Shown here: positions 8,427 through 16,478 of the stretch, one piece after another
Layout: each line of letters begins with the position of its first letter
Position numbering within the stretch: position 1 is the stretch's first letter
Assembly (NCBI RefSeq): GCF_004458765.1
Contig: NZ_SPJX01000012.1
Span: forward strand, 62,001 to 126,000
Length of the DNA: 64,000 nucleotides
Direction of reading: 5' to 3'
Source: Microvirga pakistanensis
Lineage (GTDB): Bacteria > Pseudomonadota > Alphaproteobacteria > Rhizobiales > Beijerinckiaceae
Position numbers and translations under genes: made by a program
Notes under the pieces: model-generated
Told to the model about the DNA's origin: nothing
What the model saw: only the letters and a program-made list of their open reading frames with translations
Database searches by the model: none

Positions 8427-8639
8427 AGCTGCCGGTGGCCCGCCTTGCGTTCGGTCTTGTGCTTCGATGGACAGGACCTGCGGATGTGGCTCGCCGGAAT
8501 GAAGTGCCGAGCACGATTGGCTGCTCCCTGGCCGTGCATGCCTCCGATGGGTGTTTGATCCGGGACATTTGACCCTCCGACTTTAGACATTAGTTTTGGG
8601 GAACCGCTCCCCAGGCACGCGCGGGACGAAGGATCGTTC

Positions 8640-11363
8640 ATGTCCACCTATCGCCTCGACACGTTGCTCTCGCCCCGGTCCATCGCGGTCGTGGGGGCCA
8701 GCCCGCGTCCGGGCTCGCTGGGGCTGACCTTCCTGAGAAACCTGATTCAGGGCGGCTTTCCCGGGGCGCTCTATCCGGTCAATCCGCACCATGAGGAGAT
8801 CGAGGGGCGGCCCTGTTTCGCGTCGATCGCGAGGCTTCCCGAAACGCCGGATCTCGTCGTGATCGCCGTGCCGCCCCCCAACGTGCTGGACGTGGTCGAG
8901 GATGCGGGCCGGAGGAGCGTGGCTGCCGCCATCATCGCCACCGCCGGTCTCGGCCACGGATCAGATTCCCTGTCCGATCAGGTGAGGCTCGCGGCGCGGC
9001 GCCATGGCCTGCGCATCGTCGGGCCGAACTGCATCGGCGTTCTTTCGCCCCGCGCGCGGATGAACGCGAGCTTCGCGGCCCATGACGCGAAGCCCGGGGA
9101 CCTGGCGCTCATCTCCCAATCGGGCGCGGTTGCGGTGGGGCTCGTGGAATGGGCTGCGCAGCGGCAGGTCGGCTTTTCCGCCATCGTGTCGCTGGGCGAC
9201 AAGGTCGACGTGGATTTCAGCGACTGCCTCGACTTCTTTTCCGCCGATGCGGGCACGCGCGCGATCCTGCTCTACATCGAGTCGATCGGGAACGCGAAGA
9301 AGTTCATGTCGGCCGCCCGTGCGGCTGCCCGCATCAAGCCCGTGGTGGTGATCAAGGCCGGACGCCATGCGCAGGGCGCGAAGGCGGCGGCCACGCATAC
9401 CGGCGCCCTGGCGGGCTCCGACGCCGTCTACGACGCCGCTTTCCGCCGGGCGGGCCTGCTGCGCGTTCTGGATCTCGACCAGCTTTTCGCGGCGGCCGAG
9501 ACCCTCGGCCGGCAGAAGCCGTTTCCCGGCAACCGGCTTGCGCTGCTCACCAATGGCGGCGGCGTCGGCGTCCTGGCCACGGATCGCCTCGTCGACATGG
9601 GCGGAACGCTGGCCGGCGTTTCGCCGGCGACCTTCGACAAGCTGAACGCCATTCTCCCGCCCACATGGTCGAAAGCCAATCCGGTGGACATCATCGGCGA
9701 TGCCGATCCGGCCCGTTACGCAGGCGCCCTCGAAGCGCTGCTCGACGATCCGGAGAACGATGCGATCCTCATCCTGAACGTGCCGACGGCGGTCGCGGGC
9801 GCAGCCGACGTGGCGAGAGCGGTCACCGACGTGATCAAGCGTCACCGCGCCAAGGGGTATCGGCAGAAGCCGGTCTTCGCAGCCTGGATCGGCGAGGATC
9901 CGGATTCCGCCCGCGCCTTCGAAGCGGCGCGCGTTCCGCATTACGCGACCGAAGCCGACGCCGTGCGCGGCTTCCTTCAGCTCGTGCGGTACCGAGAGGC
10001 CCAGACCGAGCTGATGGAGACGCCCGACAACCTTCCCCACGATTTCTCGCCGGACCCGGAGGCCGCCCGCGTGATCGTCGCGGAGGTTCTGCGCCAGGAC
10101 CGGCGCTGGCTCAATCCCCTCGAGGTCGATGCGCTGCTCAGGGCCTACGATATTCCGACCGCACCCGTGTCCCTGGCCAAAACACCGGACGAGGCGGTCG
10201 ACGCTGCAAGGCCCATCATTGCGCAAGGAGGGCGCGTGGCCGTGAAGGTGCTCTCGCCCGACATCGTGCACAAGTCCGATATCGGCGGCGTCCAGCTCGA
10301 TCTCTCCACGGAGGAATCGGTGCGCAAAGCCGCCGCCGACATCTTCGAGCGGGCCGCGCGCCTGCGGCCCGACGCCTCGATCACGGGCGTCATGGTTCAG
10401 CCCATGGTGCGCCGAGCCAAAGCGCGTGAGCTGATCGCGGGGCTCGCGGACGATCCGTCCTTCGGCCCGGTCGTGCTGTTCGGGCGCGGCGGAACCGCCG
10501 TGGAGGTCATCAACGACCGGGCGCTCGCCCTGCCGCCGCTCGATCTCAAGCTCGCGGACGATCTCATCGCCCGCACCCGGGTGTCGCGCCGGCTCAAGGC
10601 CTACCGGGACGTTCCGGCCGCCGACGAGCGCGCGATCGCGCTCACCCTCGTCAAGCTCGCGCAGCTTGCCGCGGACGTGCCCGAGGTGCGCGAACTCGAC
10701 ATCAATCCGCTTCTCGCCGACCACGATGGCGTGATCGCCGTGGACGCGCGCGTGCTCGTGGCGCCCGAGGTGAAGAAGGGAAGCGGGCACCCGCGCTTCG
10801 CCGTCAGGCCCTATCCGGCGGAGTGGGAGCGCAGCGTCGCCCTGCGCAACGGGCGCAGGGCCTTCGTGCGTCCCGTCAGGCCGGAGGACGAGGAGGAGTT
10901 CAGGCGCTTCTTCGAGAAGATCACGCCGGAGGATCTGCGCCTGCGCTTCTTCGCGCCGGTCCGCGATTTCAGCCACACCTTCCTGGCGCGGCTCACGCAG
11001 CTCGACTACGCCCGCGCCATCGCGTTCGTGGCCTTCGACGAACAGACCGGCGAGATGATGGGAGCGGTTCGCCTCCACGCCGACGCGAACCACGAGACGG
11101 GCGAATACGGCATTCTCCTGCGCTCCGACCTCAAGGGGCTCGGCCTGGGCTGGATCCTCATGCGCCTGATGATCGAATGGGCCAAGGTGGAGGGCTTGCA
11201 CGAGATCGACGGGCAGGTCCTGCGGGAAAACACCACGATGCTCGACATGTGCCGCAGCCTCGGCTTCTCGGTGCGCATCGATCCGGACGATCCGGAGCTG
11301 CGCCTGGTGACACTCCCCATCGCGTCCATCGAAGAGCCCGGCAAGCTGGCCGATGCCGTCTAA
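8640..11363 (+). CDS. Acyl-CoA synthetase (NDP-forming)/GNAT fusion, protein lysine acetyltransferase Pat-like
   Basis: The 907-residue protein joins an NDP-forming acyl-CoA synthetase to a GNAT acetyltransferase. A CoA-binding Rossmann domain begins at SPRSIAVVGASPRPGSLG (about 12-29). A succinyl-CoA-ligase-like domain runs to about 480, an ATP-grasp domain with VAVKVLSPDIVHKSDIGGV is near 530, and the GNAT domain fills about 745-890. This is the domain order of the Pat/YfiQ (PatZ) enzymes that acetylate acetyl-CoA synthetase and other proteins. His253, in THTGALAGS, sits where ADP-forming acetyl-CoA synthetases carry their phosphohistidine, so this protein may still be an active ligase. The ATG at 8640 starts the CoA-binding domain directly. 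It is monocistronic. Confidence 0.85.
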   Translation: MSTYRLDTLLSPRSIAVVGASPRPGSLGLTFLRNLIQGGFPGALYPVNPHHEEIEGRPCFASIARLPETPDLVVIAVPPPNVLDVVEDAGRRSVAAAIIATAGLGHGSDSLSDQVRLAARRHGLRIVGPNCIGVLSPRARMNASFAAHDAKPGDLALISQSGAVAVGLVEWAAQRQVGFSAIVSLGDKVDVDFSDCLDFFSADAGTRAILLYIESIGNAKKFMSAARAAARIKPVVVIKAGRHAQGAKAAATHTGALAGSDAVYDAAFRRAGLLRVLDLDQLFAAAETLGRQKPFPGNRLALLTNGGGVGVLATDRLVDMGGTLAGVSPATFDKLNAILPPTWSKANPVDIIGDADPARYAGALEALLDDPENDAILILNVPTAVAGAADVARAVTDVIKRHRAKGYRQKPVFAAWIGEDPDSARAFEAARVPHYATEADAVRGFLQLVRYREAQTELMETPDNLPHDFSPDPEAARVIVAEVLRQDRRWLNPLEVDALLRAYDIPTAPVSLAKTPDEAVDAARPIIAQGGRVAVKVLSPDIVHKSDIGGVQLDLSTEESVRKAAADIFERAARLRPDASITGVMVQPMVRRAKARELIAGLADDPSFGPVVLFGRGGTAVEVINDRALALPPLDLKLADDLIARTRVSRRLKAYRDVPAADERAIALTLVKLAQLAADVPEVRELDINPLLADHDGVIAVDARVLVAPEVKKGSGHPRFAVRPYPAEWERSVALRNGRRAFVRPVRPEDEEEFRRFFEKITPEDLRLRFFAPVRDFSHTFLARLTQLDYARAIAFVAFDEQTGEMMGAVRLHADANHETGEYGILLRSDLKGLGLGWILMRLMIEWAKVEGLHEIDGQVLRENTTMLDMCRSLGFSVRIDPDDPELRLVTLPIASIEEPGKLADAV

Positions 11364-11410
11364 AGCATCGGACCCAAAAGTGGGCCCGCTTTTGGGATCA
11401 ATCCGAGGCA
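11364..11410. repeat. Palindromic intergenic repeat, family B, copy 1
   Basis: About 47 bp with the core GGACCCAAAAGTGG followed by CTTTTGGGATC, forming an imperfect inverted repeat. A related copy lies in opposite orientation at 60795-60843. It sits directly after the Pat-like stop codon. Confidence 0.65.
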
Positions 11411-11421
11411 TCTAAACGTAA

Positions 11422-11446
11422 ATGGCCCGCTTCTTAAGCGGGCCAT
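11422..11446 (-). terminator. Hairpin between convergent pat-like and bfr genes
   Basis: An 11-bp perfect stem ATGGCCCGCTT/AAGCGGGCCAT with a 3-nt loop lies 27 bases past the bfr stop. The T-tract is poor on both sides, so it may act as a weak terminator or as a 3'-end stabiliser for both convergent messages. Confidence 0.55.
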
Positions 11447-11473
11447 GGCATGACGGATCGTCAGGCTCGAATC

Positions 11474-11959
11474 TTAATGATCGTCGTCGAGTCCGCCGAT
11501 ATGCTTCTGGGCGTAGAGCTCGACGCCGATCTGCTCGACGAGGTTGAGCTGGGTCTCCAGGAAGTCGATGTGGCCTTCCTCGTCGGCCATCAGCTCTTCG
11601 AAGAGGTTCTTCGACACGCGGTCGCCGATGCTGTCGCAATAAGCGGCGGCCTCGCCGTAGAGATTGCGGGCGTCGTATTCGGCCGCGAGATCCGATTCGA
11701 GAATCTCCTGGATGTTCTGGCCGATGCGGAGCGGATCGAGCACCTGCAGGTTGGCGAAGCCCTCGAGGAAGATGATGCGTTCGATGAAGCGGTCGGCGTG
11801 GTGCATCTCCTCGATGGATTCCTTGCGCCACGTCTTGGCGAGTTCCTTGTATCCCCAATCGTCGAGGAGCCGGTAATGCAGCCAGTACTGGTTGACCGCC
11901 GTCAGCTCGCTGCGCAGGCCGCGATTGAGATACTCGATAACTTTCGGATCACCCTTCAT
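11474..11959 (-). CDS. bfr: Bacterioferritin
   Basis: Bacterioferritin assembles into a 24-mer that oxidises Fe(II) and stores it as a ferric mineral, with haem bound between subunits. The 161-residue length is standard. All ferroxidase ligands are visible: Glu18, Glu51, His54, Glu94, Glu127 and His130. The haem-ligating Met52 is also present. It is the second gene after bfd (80-bp gap, same strand), so storage and Bfd-mediated release are encoded together. Iron control by Irr or RirA would be usual for this order, with a candidate site ahead of bfd. Confidence 0.96.
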   Translation of the reverse strand: MKGDPKVIEYLNRGLRSELTAVNQYWLHYRLLDDWGYKELAKTWRKESIEEMHHADRFIERIIFLEGFANLQVLDPLRIGQNIQEILESDLAAEYDARNLYGEAAAYCDSIGDRVSKNLFEELMADEEGHIDFLETQLNLVEQIGVELYAQKHIGGLDDDH

Positions 11960-12039
11960 CCTATCCTCACATCAAAACGGCGACAAAAACGTCGGACCTT
12001 CTTTAGAGGATTTATGAACTAGGGTGGAACCCCCATTGT

Positions 12040-12297
12040 TCAAAGATGCGGCTCGGCGGCCACTTTTTCGAGGGAAGCGGGGCAGCAGCCCCGCTGGCAG
12101 GAGGCCGCCGGCTCCGCTCCCGCATCGGCCAGCGCCTTGTCCATGATGTCCCGGATCGTGCGGGCGCAGCGTCCGCAATTGGGGCTGCAGCCCAGGCAGC
12201 GATAGACCTGCGCGGGCGTGCGCGGGCAGCCCGGCCCCGGCTTGAGACAGGCCTTCACATCGCCGTCGGAGAGGATGTTGCAGGAGCAGACGATCAT
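12040..12297 (-). CDS. bfd: Bacterioferritin-associated ferredoxin (2Fe-2S)
   Basis: Bfd delivers electrons to the haem of bacterioferritin, which releases stored iron. The protein begins MIVCSCNILSDGDVKACL and has Cys4-x-Cys6 with a later GCSPNCGRCARTI segment (Cys41-x2-Cys44), the BFD-like [2Fe-2S] pattern. At 85 residues it is longer than E. coli Bfd (64), with a Cys-containing C-terminal extension (SCQRGCCPAS). The extra cysteines are unusual and their role is unknown. It is promoter-proximal to bfr. Confidence 0.92.
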   Translation of the reverse strand: MIVCSCNILSDGDVKACLKPGPGCPRTPAQVYRCLGCSPNCGRCARTIRDIMDKALADAGAEPAASCQRGCCPASLEKVAAEPHL

Positions 12298-12303
12298 GGG
12301 ATT

Positions 12304-12343
12304 TCTAGTTTAGAACTATTAAAAACAATGTTTGATTTCAAAC
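12304..12343 (-). promoter_or_regulatory. AT-rich bfd promoter with inverted repeats, candidate iron-regulatory site
   Basis: Just upstream of bfd the GC content drops sharply. The segment has GTTTGA-N2-TCAAAC (12330-12343) and TTTAGAAC next to ATTAAAAA (about 12309-12323). The latter resembles one half of the iron control element TTTAGAA/TTCTAAA bound by Irr in rhizobia. The match is partial, so the regulator is a guess. Confidence 0.35.
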
Positions 12344-12416
12344 ACTTACATGAATTCCCGACCGGGCGCCAGAGTGTTTGGCGCGCCCAGATGCCACAGC
12401 GGGAGAGAGGCTGTCG

Positions 12417-12986
12417 TCAGCCCAGGCGCCGGAAGAGGCTCGGATAATCCAGGACGAAGCCGTCCTCGTCCACGGGCAGCTCGGCCTCGAAGCCGCTGTC
12501 GAGGCTCTCGAAACGGTAGCGGGAGCCCGGTGCGAGGGCGGTGTAGCGCTGGCTCTGCGGGGAGACGGCCAGGTCCGGAACGGCGATGTAGCAGAGGCGG
12601 ATCTCGGCGGCGGCTCCGGCCCTCCATTCGAGCCGGCGGATCGGCAGGGTGTTGGTCAGCGGCGTCGCCTGGATGTCCACGTCGAGGCAGCCCTGCAGAT
12701 CCGGCCGGGACTTGCCGTTCTCGCTCCAGCTTCCCTGCCCGTTGCTCTCCAGGTCCAGCACCTGTCCGGACGTGGTCTGAAGATGGACGCTCCTGGTTCG
12801 CCAGGCGGAATCCACTCTGAGGCGGTAATGCAGGCCGAACTTCGCTCCGTCCTCCTGGCCGATGACGACCCCTGAGATCGTGAGGCCCCCATCGGCAGGG
12901 CGCACGTCGGCCTGTTCCATGCCGGCCGCGCAGCCGTCCCAGGCCGACCAGCGGAGCGTGCGGAAGATCAGGGGGCGGGCGGGCAT
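12417..12986 (-). CDS. Putative glycolipid-binding family protein (DUF1089-like)
   Basis: The 189-residue product resembles the putative glycolipid-binding family (PF06475), whose Pseudomonas member has a lipocalin-like beta fold. Recognisable segments are RTLRWSAWDGCAAGMEQADV at the start, GLHYRLRVDSAWRTRSV in the middle, and the C-terminal FESLDSGFEAELPVDEDGFVLDYPSLFRRL. There is no signal peptide or membrane segment. The ATG at 12986 is chosen over a longer upstream reading because GGAGG lies six bases ahead and the family begins here. The biochemical role is not established. It is probably monocistronic. Confidence 0.75.
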   Translation of the reverse strand: MPARPLIFRTLRWSAWDGCAAGMEQADVRPADGGLTISGVVIGQEDGAKFGLHYRLRVDSAWRTRSVHLQTTSGQVLDLESNGQGSWSENGKSRPDLQGCLDVDIQATPLTNTLPIRRLEWRAGAAAEIRLCYIAVPDLAVSPQSQRYTALAPGSRYRFESLDSGFEAELPVDEDGFVLDYPSLFRRLG

Positions 12987-13048
12987 GGCGGCCTCCAAGC
13001 TGAGCAAGGGAGAGAATATGCCATCCCGCCGCTTTTTCGAGCCCGCTG

Positions 13049-13720
13049 TTACTCCCGCACGACGATCACGTGCAGCCTCCGGGGACCGTGAGCGCCGAGC
13101 AGCAGGGTCTGCTCGATGTCGCCGGATCGGGAGGGGCCCGTGATCCAGTTCACCGTGCGCGGCATGCCGCCCTTGCCGAAGGAGAAGCGCACGCGGTTCC
13201 ACACGGACTCGTAGTCGCTCGTGATGTCCTTCGCCGACACGACGATGATGTGGTTGTCGGGCAGGAAGTTGAGGGTGGAGGGGTTCTCCGGTCCCGAGAT
13301 CATGGCGAGCGTGCCGGTCTCGGCCACGCCGCCGAAGGCGTGGCTGACGGCATTGAGGTCGCCGCCCCCGCTCGGGCCGTGCGAGATCTCCAGCGTCGTG
13401 TCGCTCCAGGGCATCGCCTGCAGGCGCGGGTCGTCCCCCATGCGCAGGGTCGCAGGCAGATTGTGGTTGCGCAGGAACAACGCGATGGATTGCGGCACCT
13501 CCCCGGGGGAGCCGACTTCCGTGACGGTGGCGAGCGAGGCCTCCGCCATGGTCTTGAACAGACCGACGCGCTCCTCGCCGGAGACCTGTCCGCGCGCGGG
13601 GACCACGCCCCTCGGCGCACGCTCCAGCCGGTCCTGCACGATCTGCCGGCGGATGGCTTCACTGCCCTTCACGCCGAGCGAGCGGCGGATGCCGGCCAAG
13701 ATGTCGTCGCGGGCGCTCAT
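13049..13720 (-). CDS. lutC: Lactate utilisation protein C (LUD domain)
   Basis: LutC is one subunit of the LutABC L-lactate oxidising complex. The 223-residue protein begins MSARDDILAGIRRSLG and has the LUD (DUF162) core with the sequence TGTLAMISGPENPSTLNFLPDNHIIVV near residue 140. The ATG at 13720 overlaps the lutB stop by 4 bp (ATGA), so it is translationally coupled. It is last in the order cytochrome c-lutA-lutB-lutC. Confidence 0.93.
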   Translation of the reverse strand: MSARDDILAGIRRSLGVKGSEAIRRQIVQDRLERAPRGVVPARGQVSGEERVGLFKTMAEASLATVTEVGSPGEVPQSIALFLRNHNLPATLRMGDDPRLQAMPWSDTTLEISHGPSGGGDLNAVSHAFGGVAETGTLAMISGPENPSTLNFLPDNHIIVVSAKDITSDYESVWNRVRFSFGKGGMPRTVNWITGPSRSGDIEQTLLLGAHGPRRLHVIVVRE

Positions 13721-15150
13721 GCGGTCCTCCTGCTGCGCTCGCGCTGCCAGCGCGCCTGGAACGTCTCGCCCTGCGGGGCAGGGAAGTCCCGGTGCTTCGT
13801 CCATCCCTTGGCGAGCGGCAGCCAGGAGAAGCGGCCGCGCCGGCGCCCGGCGAAGCCGAGGGTCGCCATGGCGGCGCGGGTGGCGAACCGGTAGAGGGCA
13901 GGGCGCTTGGCGAAGAAGCCCCAGAGGTTCAGTCCGGAACGGACCGAGGCGGGGGTGAGGTGCCGCTCGAATTCCCGCTCGCGCCAGTGGCGCATGAGCT
14001 TGGGCAGCGGAATGCGCACGGGGCACACGCTCTCGCAGCGGCCGCAGAAGGTGGAGGCGTTGGGCAGGTGCCCGGCCTTGTCGACGCCGATGAGCGACGG
14101 CGTGAGCACCGCGCCCATGGGGCCGGGATAGACCCAGCCATAGGCATGTCCGCCCACCGCGTGATAGACCGGGCAATGGTTCATGCACGCGCCGCAGCGG
14201 ATGCAGCGCAGCATCTCCTCGAAGCTCGTGCCGAGCATGGAGGAGCGCCCGTTGTCGATCAGCACCACGTGGTAGTTCTCAGGGCCGTCCGCATCGCCAG
14301 GGCGGCGCGGGCCGGTCGAGAAGGTCGTGTAGACCGACATCTCCTGGCCCGTGGCCGAACGCGCGAGAACGCGCAGGAGCTGGCTCACGTCCTCGAGCGT
14401 CGGCACAAGCTTCTCGATGGACGCGAGAACTACGTGCGTCTTCGGCAGGATCTGCGTCAGGTCGCCGTTGCCTTCGTTGGTGACGATGATCGACGTGCCG
14501 GTCTCGGCCACCAGGAAGTTCGCCCCCGTGATGCCCACATCCGCCGCCAGGAACCGCTCGCGCAGCACGGCGCGCGCTTCGGTGAGTAGCTGCACGGGCT
14601 CGGAGAGGTCGCGCTTGGCGTCGAGATGCGTGTGGACGCGCCGGAAATCCTGCTCGACCTGGCTTGCGTTCAGGTGCACGGCGGGCGCGATGATGTGGCT
14701 CGGCAGCTCGTTGCGCAGCTGGATGATGTATTCGCCCAGATCCGTCTCGACCGGCGTGATCCCGTTGGCTTCCAGGTAGTGGTTGATCCCGATTTCCTCG
14801 GAGATCATCGACTTGCCCTTGGTCACGGTCTTGGCGCCGGCCTCGCGGCAGATCTTCAGGATGATCTCGCGCGCCTCGTCCGCGTTGCGGGCAAAATGCA
14901 CGTGGCCGCCGGAGGCCTTCACCTTCGCCTCGTACGCCTCGAGGTACAGGTCGAGATGTTCGAGCGTGTGGTTCTTGATGTCGCGCGCGGAATCCCGCAG
15001 GGCCTCGAATTCGGGCAGCTTGTCGGCCGCGGCCTGCCGCTTGTCGATGAAGCCCTGCTTCACGTTGTTCAGCGCTTTCTGCAGCTGGACATCGTGCAGC
15101 GCGCGGGTGGCGTTCTGCTTGAATTGGGGAGACGTGGTGTGAACGGTCAT
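13717..15150 (-). CDS. lutB: Lactate utilisation protein B, iron-sulfur subunit
   Basis: LutB carries a LUD domain and two [4Fe-4S] ferredoxin-type sites that pass electrons within the LutABC complex. The 477-residue length matches the family. The iron-sulfur motifs CIRCGACMNHCP and FCGRCESVCP are both complete near residues 310-370. The N-terminal half includes the LUD signature around GANFLVAETGTSIIVTNEGNGD. It starts 7 bases after lutA and overlaps lutC by 4, within a tight operon. Confidence 0.95.
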   Translation of the reverse strand: MTVHTTSPQFKQNATRALHDVQLQKALNNVKQGFIDKRQAAADKLPEFEALRDSARDIKNHTLEHLDLYLEAYEAKVKASGGHVHFARNADEAREIILKICREAGAKTVTKGKSMISEEIGINHYLEANGITPVETDLGEYIIQLRNELPSHIIAPAVHLNASQVEQDFRRVHTHLDAKRDLSEPVQLLTEARAVLRERFLAADVGITGANFLVAETGTSIIVTNEGNGDLTQILPKTHVVLASIEKLVPTLEDVSQLLRVLARSATGQEMSVYTTFSTGPRRPGDADGPENYHVVLIDNGRSSMLGTSFEEMLRCIRCGACMNHCPVYHAVGGHAYGWVYPGPMGAVLTPSLIGVDKAGHLPNASTFCGRCESVCPVRIPLPKLMRHWREREFERHLTPASVRSGLNLWGFFAKRPALYRFATRAAMATLGFAGRRRGRFSWLPLAKGWTKHRDFPAPQGETFQARWQRERSRRTA

Positions 15151-15157
15151 GGTTCTT

Positions 15158-15952
15158 TTACTTGTGCGCCGCGTCCTTGGCGAGGCCGATGGCCGGCTCG
15201 TCCGTCATGTTGGCGAGAACCTCGGCCACGTGCCGCACCTCGACGGGCCTGCCGTCGCGGCTGAGCTTGCCGGCCATGTTCATGAGGCAGCCGAGATCGC
15301 CCGCCAGAAGGGTCTGGGCATGCGCGGCTTCCACGTTCTTGGCCTTGGCGTCGACGATGGAGCTGGAGATGTCGCTGTACTTCACCGCGAAGGTTCCGCC
15401 GAAGCCGCAGCACACGTCGCTGTCGTTCATCTCGACGAGGGTGAGGCCCTTCACGCCCGACAGGAGCAGGCGCGGCTGGGTCTTCACCCCCAGCTCCCGG
15501 AGGCCCGAGCAGGAATCGTGGTAGGTGACGGCTCCTTGGAAGGTCGCGTCGACATGCGTGACGCCGAGCACGTCCACCAGGAAGCTCGTCAACTCGAAGG
15601 TCTTGGCCGCGAGCGCGCTCGCCTTGGCGCGCCAGTTCGGGTCCTCTTCGAACAGCTCCGGATAATGTTTCCTAATCATCCCGGCGCAGGAGCCCGAGGG
15701 GGCCACCACGTAGTCGAAGCCCTGGAAGGTTTCGATCATCCGCATGGCTAGGTCGCGGGTGGTGCCCCGGTCGCCCGAGTTGTAGGCGGGCTGGCCGCAG
15801 CAGGTCTGAACGGGCGCCTCGACGATGCAGCCCGCATCCTCCAGGAGCTTGACGGCCGCGAAACCCACGGAGGGACGCATCAGGTCGACGAGGCAGGTCA
15901 CGAAAAGGCCGACACGGGGTGTCCCGGGCCGGCTGGAAGGCAGAGCGCTCAT
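15158..15952 (-). CDS. lutA: Lactate utilisation protein A, CCG-domain Fe-S oxidoreductase
   Basis: The 264-residue LutA belongs to the CCG (DUF224) family also found in glycolate oxidase subunit GlcF and heterodisulfide reductase HdrB. Both CCG motifs are present: QTCCGQPAYNSG near residue 49 and DVCCGFGGTFAVKYSDIS near 188. These are the family's cysteine ligands for Fe-S chemistry. The ATG overlaps the stop of the upstream cytochrome c gene (ATGA at 15949-15952), so translation is coupled to it. Confidence 0.93.
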   Translation of the reverse strand: MSALPSSRPGTPRVGLFVTCLVDLMRPSVGFAAVKLLEDAGCIVEAPVQTCCGQPAYNSGDRGTTRDLAMRMIETFQGFDYVVAPSGSCAGMIRKHYPELFEEDPNWRAKASALAAKTFELTSFLVDVLGVTHVDATFQGAVTYHDSCSGLRELGVKTQPRLLLSGVKGLTLVEMNDSDVCCGFGGTFAVKYSDISSSIVDAKAKNVEAAHAQTLLAGDLGCLMNMAGKLSRDGRPVEVRHVAEVLANMTDEPAIGLAKDAAHK

Positions 15953-16338
15953 TGAGTGGCCTTTTGCCCCTGGGCGTCGAACTGCTTCAGGTAGGCAACA
16001 AGATCGTTGATCCTCTGCTCGTCCTTGAGGCCCGCATAGATCATTTTGGTGCCCGGGACCTTGGCCTTCGGGTTCTGGATGTATTCGCGGAAGGTCGCTT
16101 CGTCCCAGGTGAGTCCGGAATTCTTGTTGGCGGGCGAATAGTTATAACCTTCGACCGATCCGGCGGCGCGGCCGATGAGGCCGTTCAGGTGAGGCCCGAC
16201 CGCATTTTTGGCGTTCGGGCCGACCTGGTGGCAGGCGCGGCACTGCGCGAACACCTTCTCGCCGGCGGCGGCGTCCTGGGCCTGGGCCTGGGTGAGCCCC
16301 ACGAGCAGGAGGGCGGCAGAGAGAACCAAGGAACGCAT
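15949..16338 (-). CDS. Class I c-type cytochrome (c2/c550-like), first gene of the lut operon
   Basis: This 129-residue periplasmic electron carrier has a signal peptide ending AQAQ and one haem-binding CRACH (Cys33, Cys36, His37). A later GTKM supplies the probable axial Met ligand, as in mitochondrial-type cytochrome c and bacterial c2/c550. The ATG at 16338 has AGGAG seven bases upstream; a TTG immediately before it is discounted. Its stop overlaps the lutA start, which is unusual for lut operons and suggests a dedicated role as electron acceptor for lactate, or for the glycolate oxidase encoded divergently. It could instead simply be a general respiratory cytochrome that shares a promoter. 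Confidence 0.9.
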   Translation of the reverse strand: MRSLVLSAALLLVGLTQAQAQDAAAGEKVFAQCRACHQVGPNAKNAVGPHLNGLIGRAAGSVEGYNYSPANKNSGLTWDEATFREYIQNPKAKVPGTKMIYAGLKDEQRINDLVAYLKQFDAQGQKATQ

Positions 16339-16478
16339 CAAAAACTCCTTTGCTGGATAGGGGCCCCACCTTAGAGAGGCTCTACATTATTGGAAATATC
16401 TCGCAAGGCCAGCTACCGTATCTCGAAAAGGCAGCCATGCTGCGCAAGCAATCGGAAAAAACGCCCAGGGAGGGTGCC

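Noticed and set aside
8961..11411. Long open frame on the minus strand opposite the Pat-like gene
   Set aside because: It is the high-GC antisense of a gene with strong domain matches, has no recognised domain and no ribosome site; such frames arise by chance at high GC.
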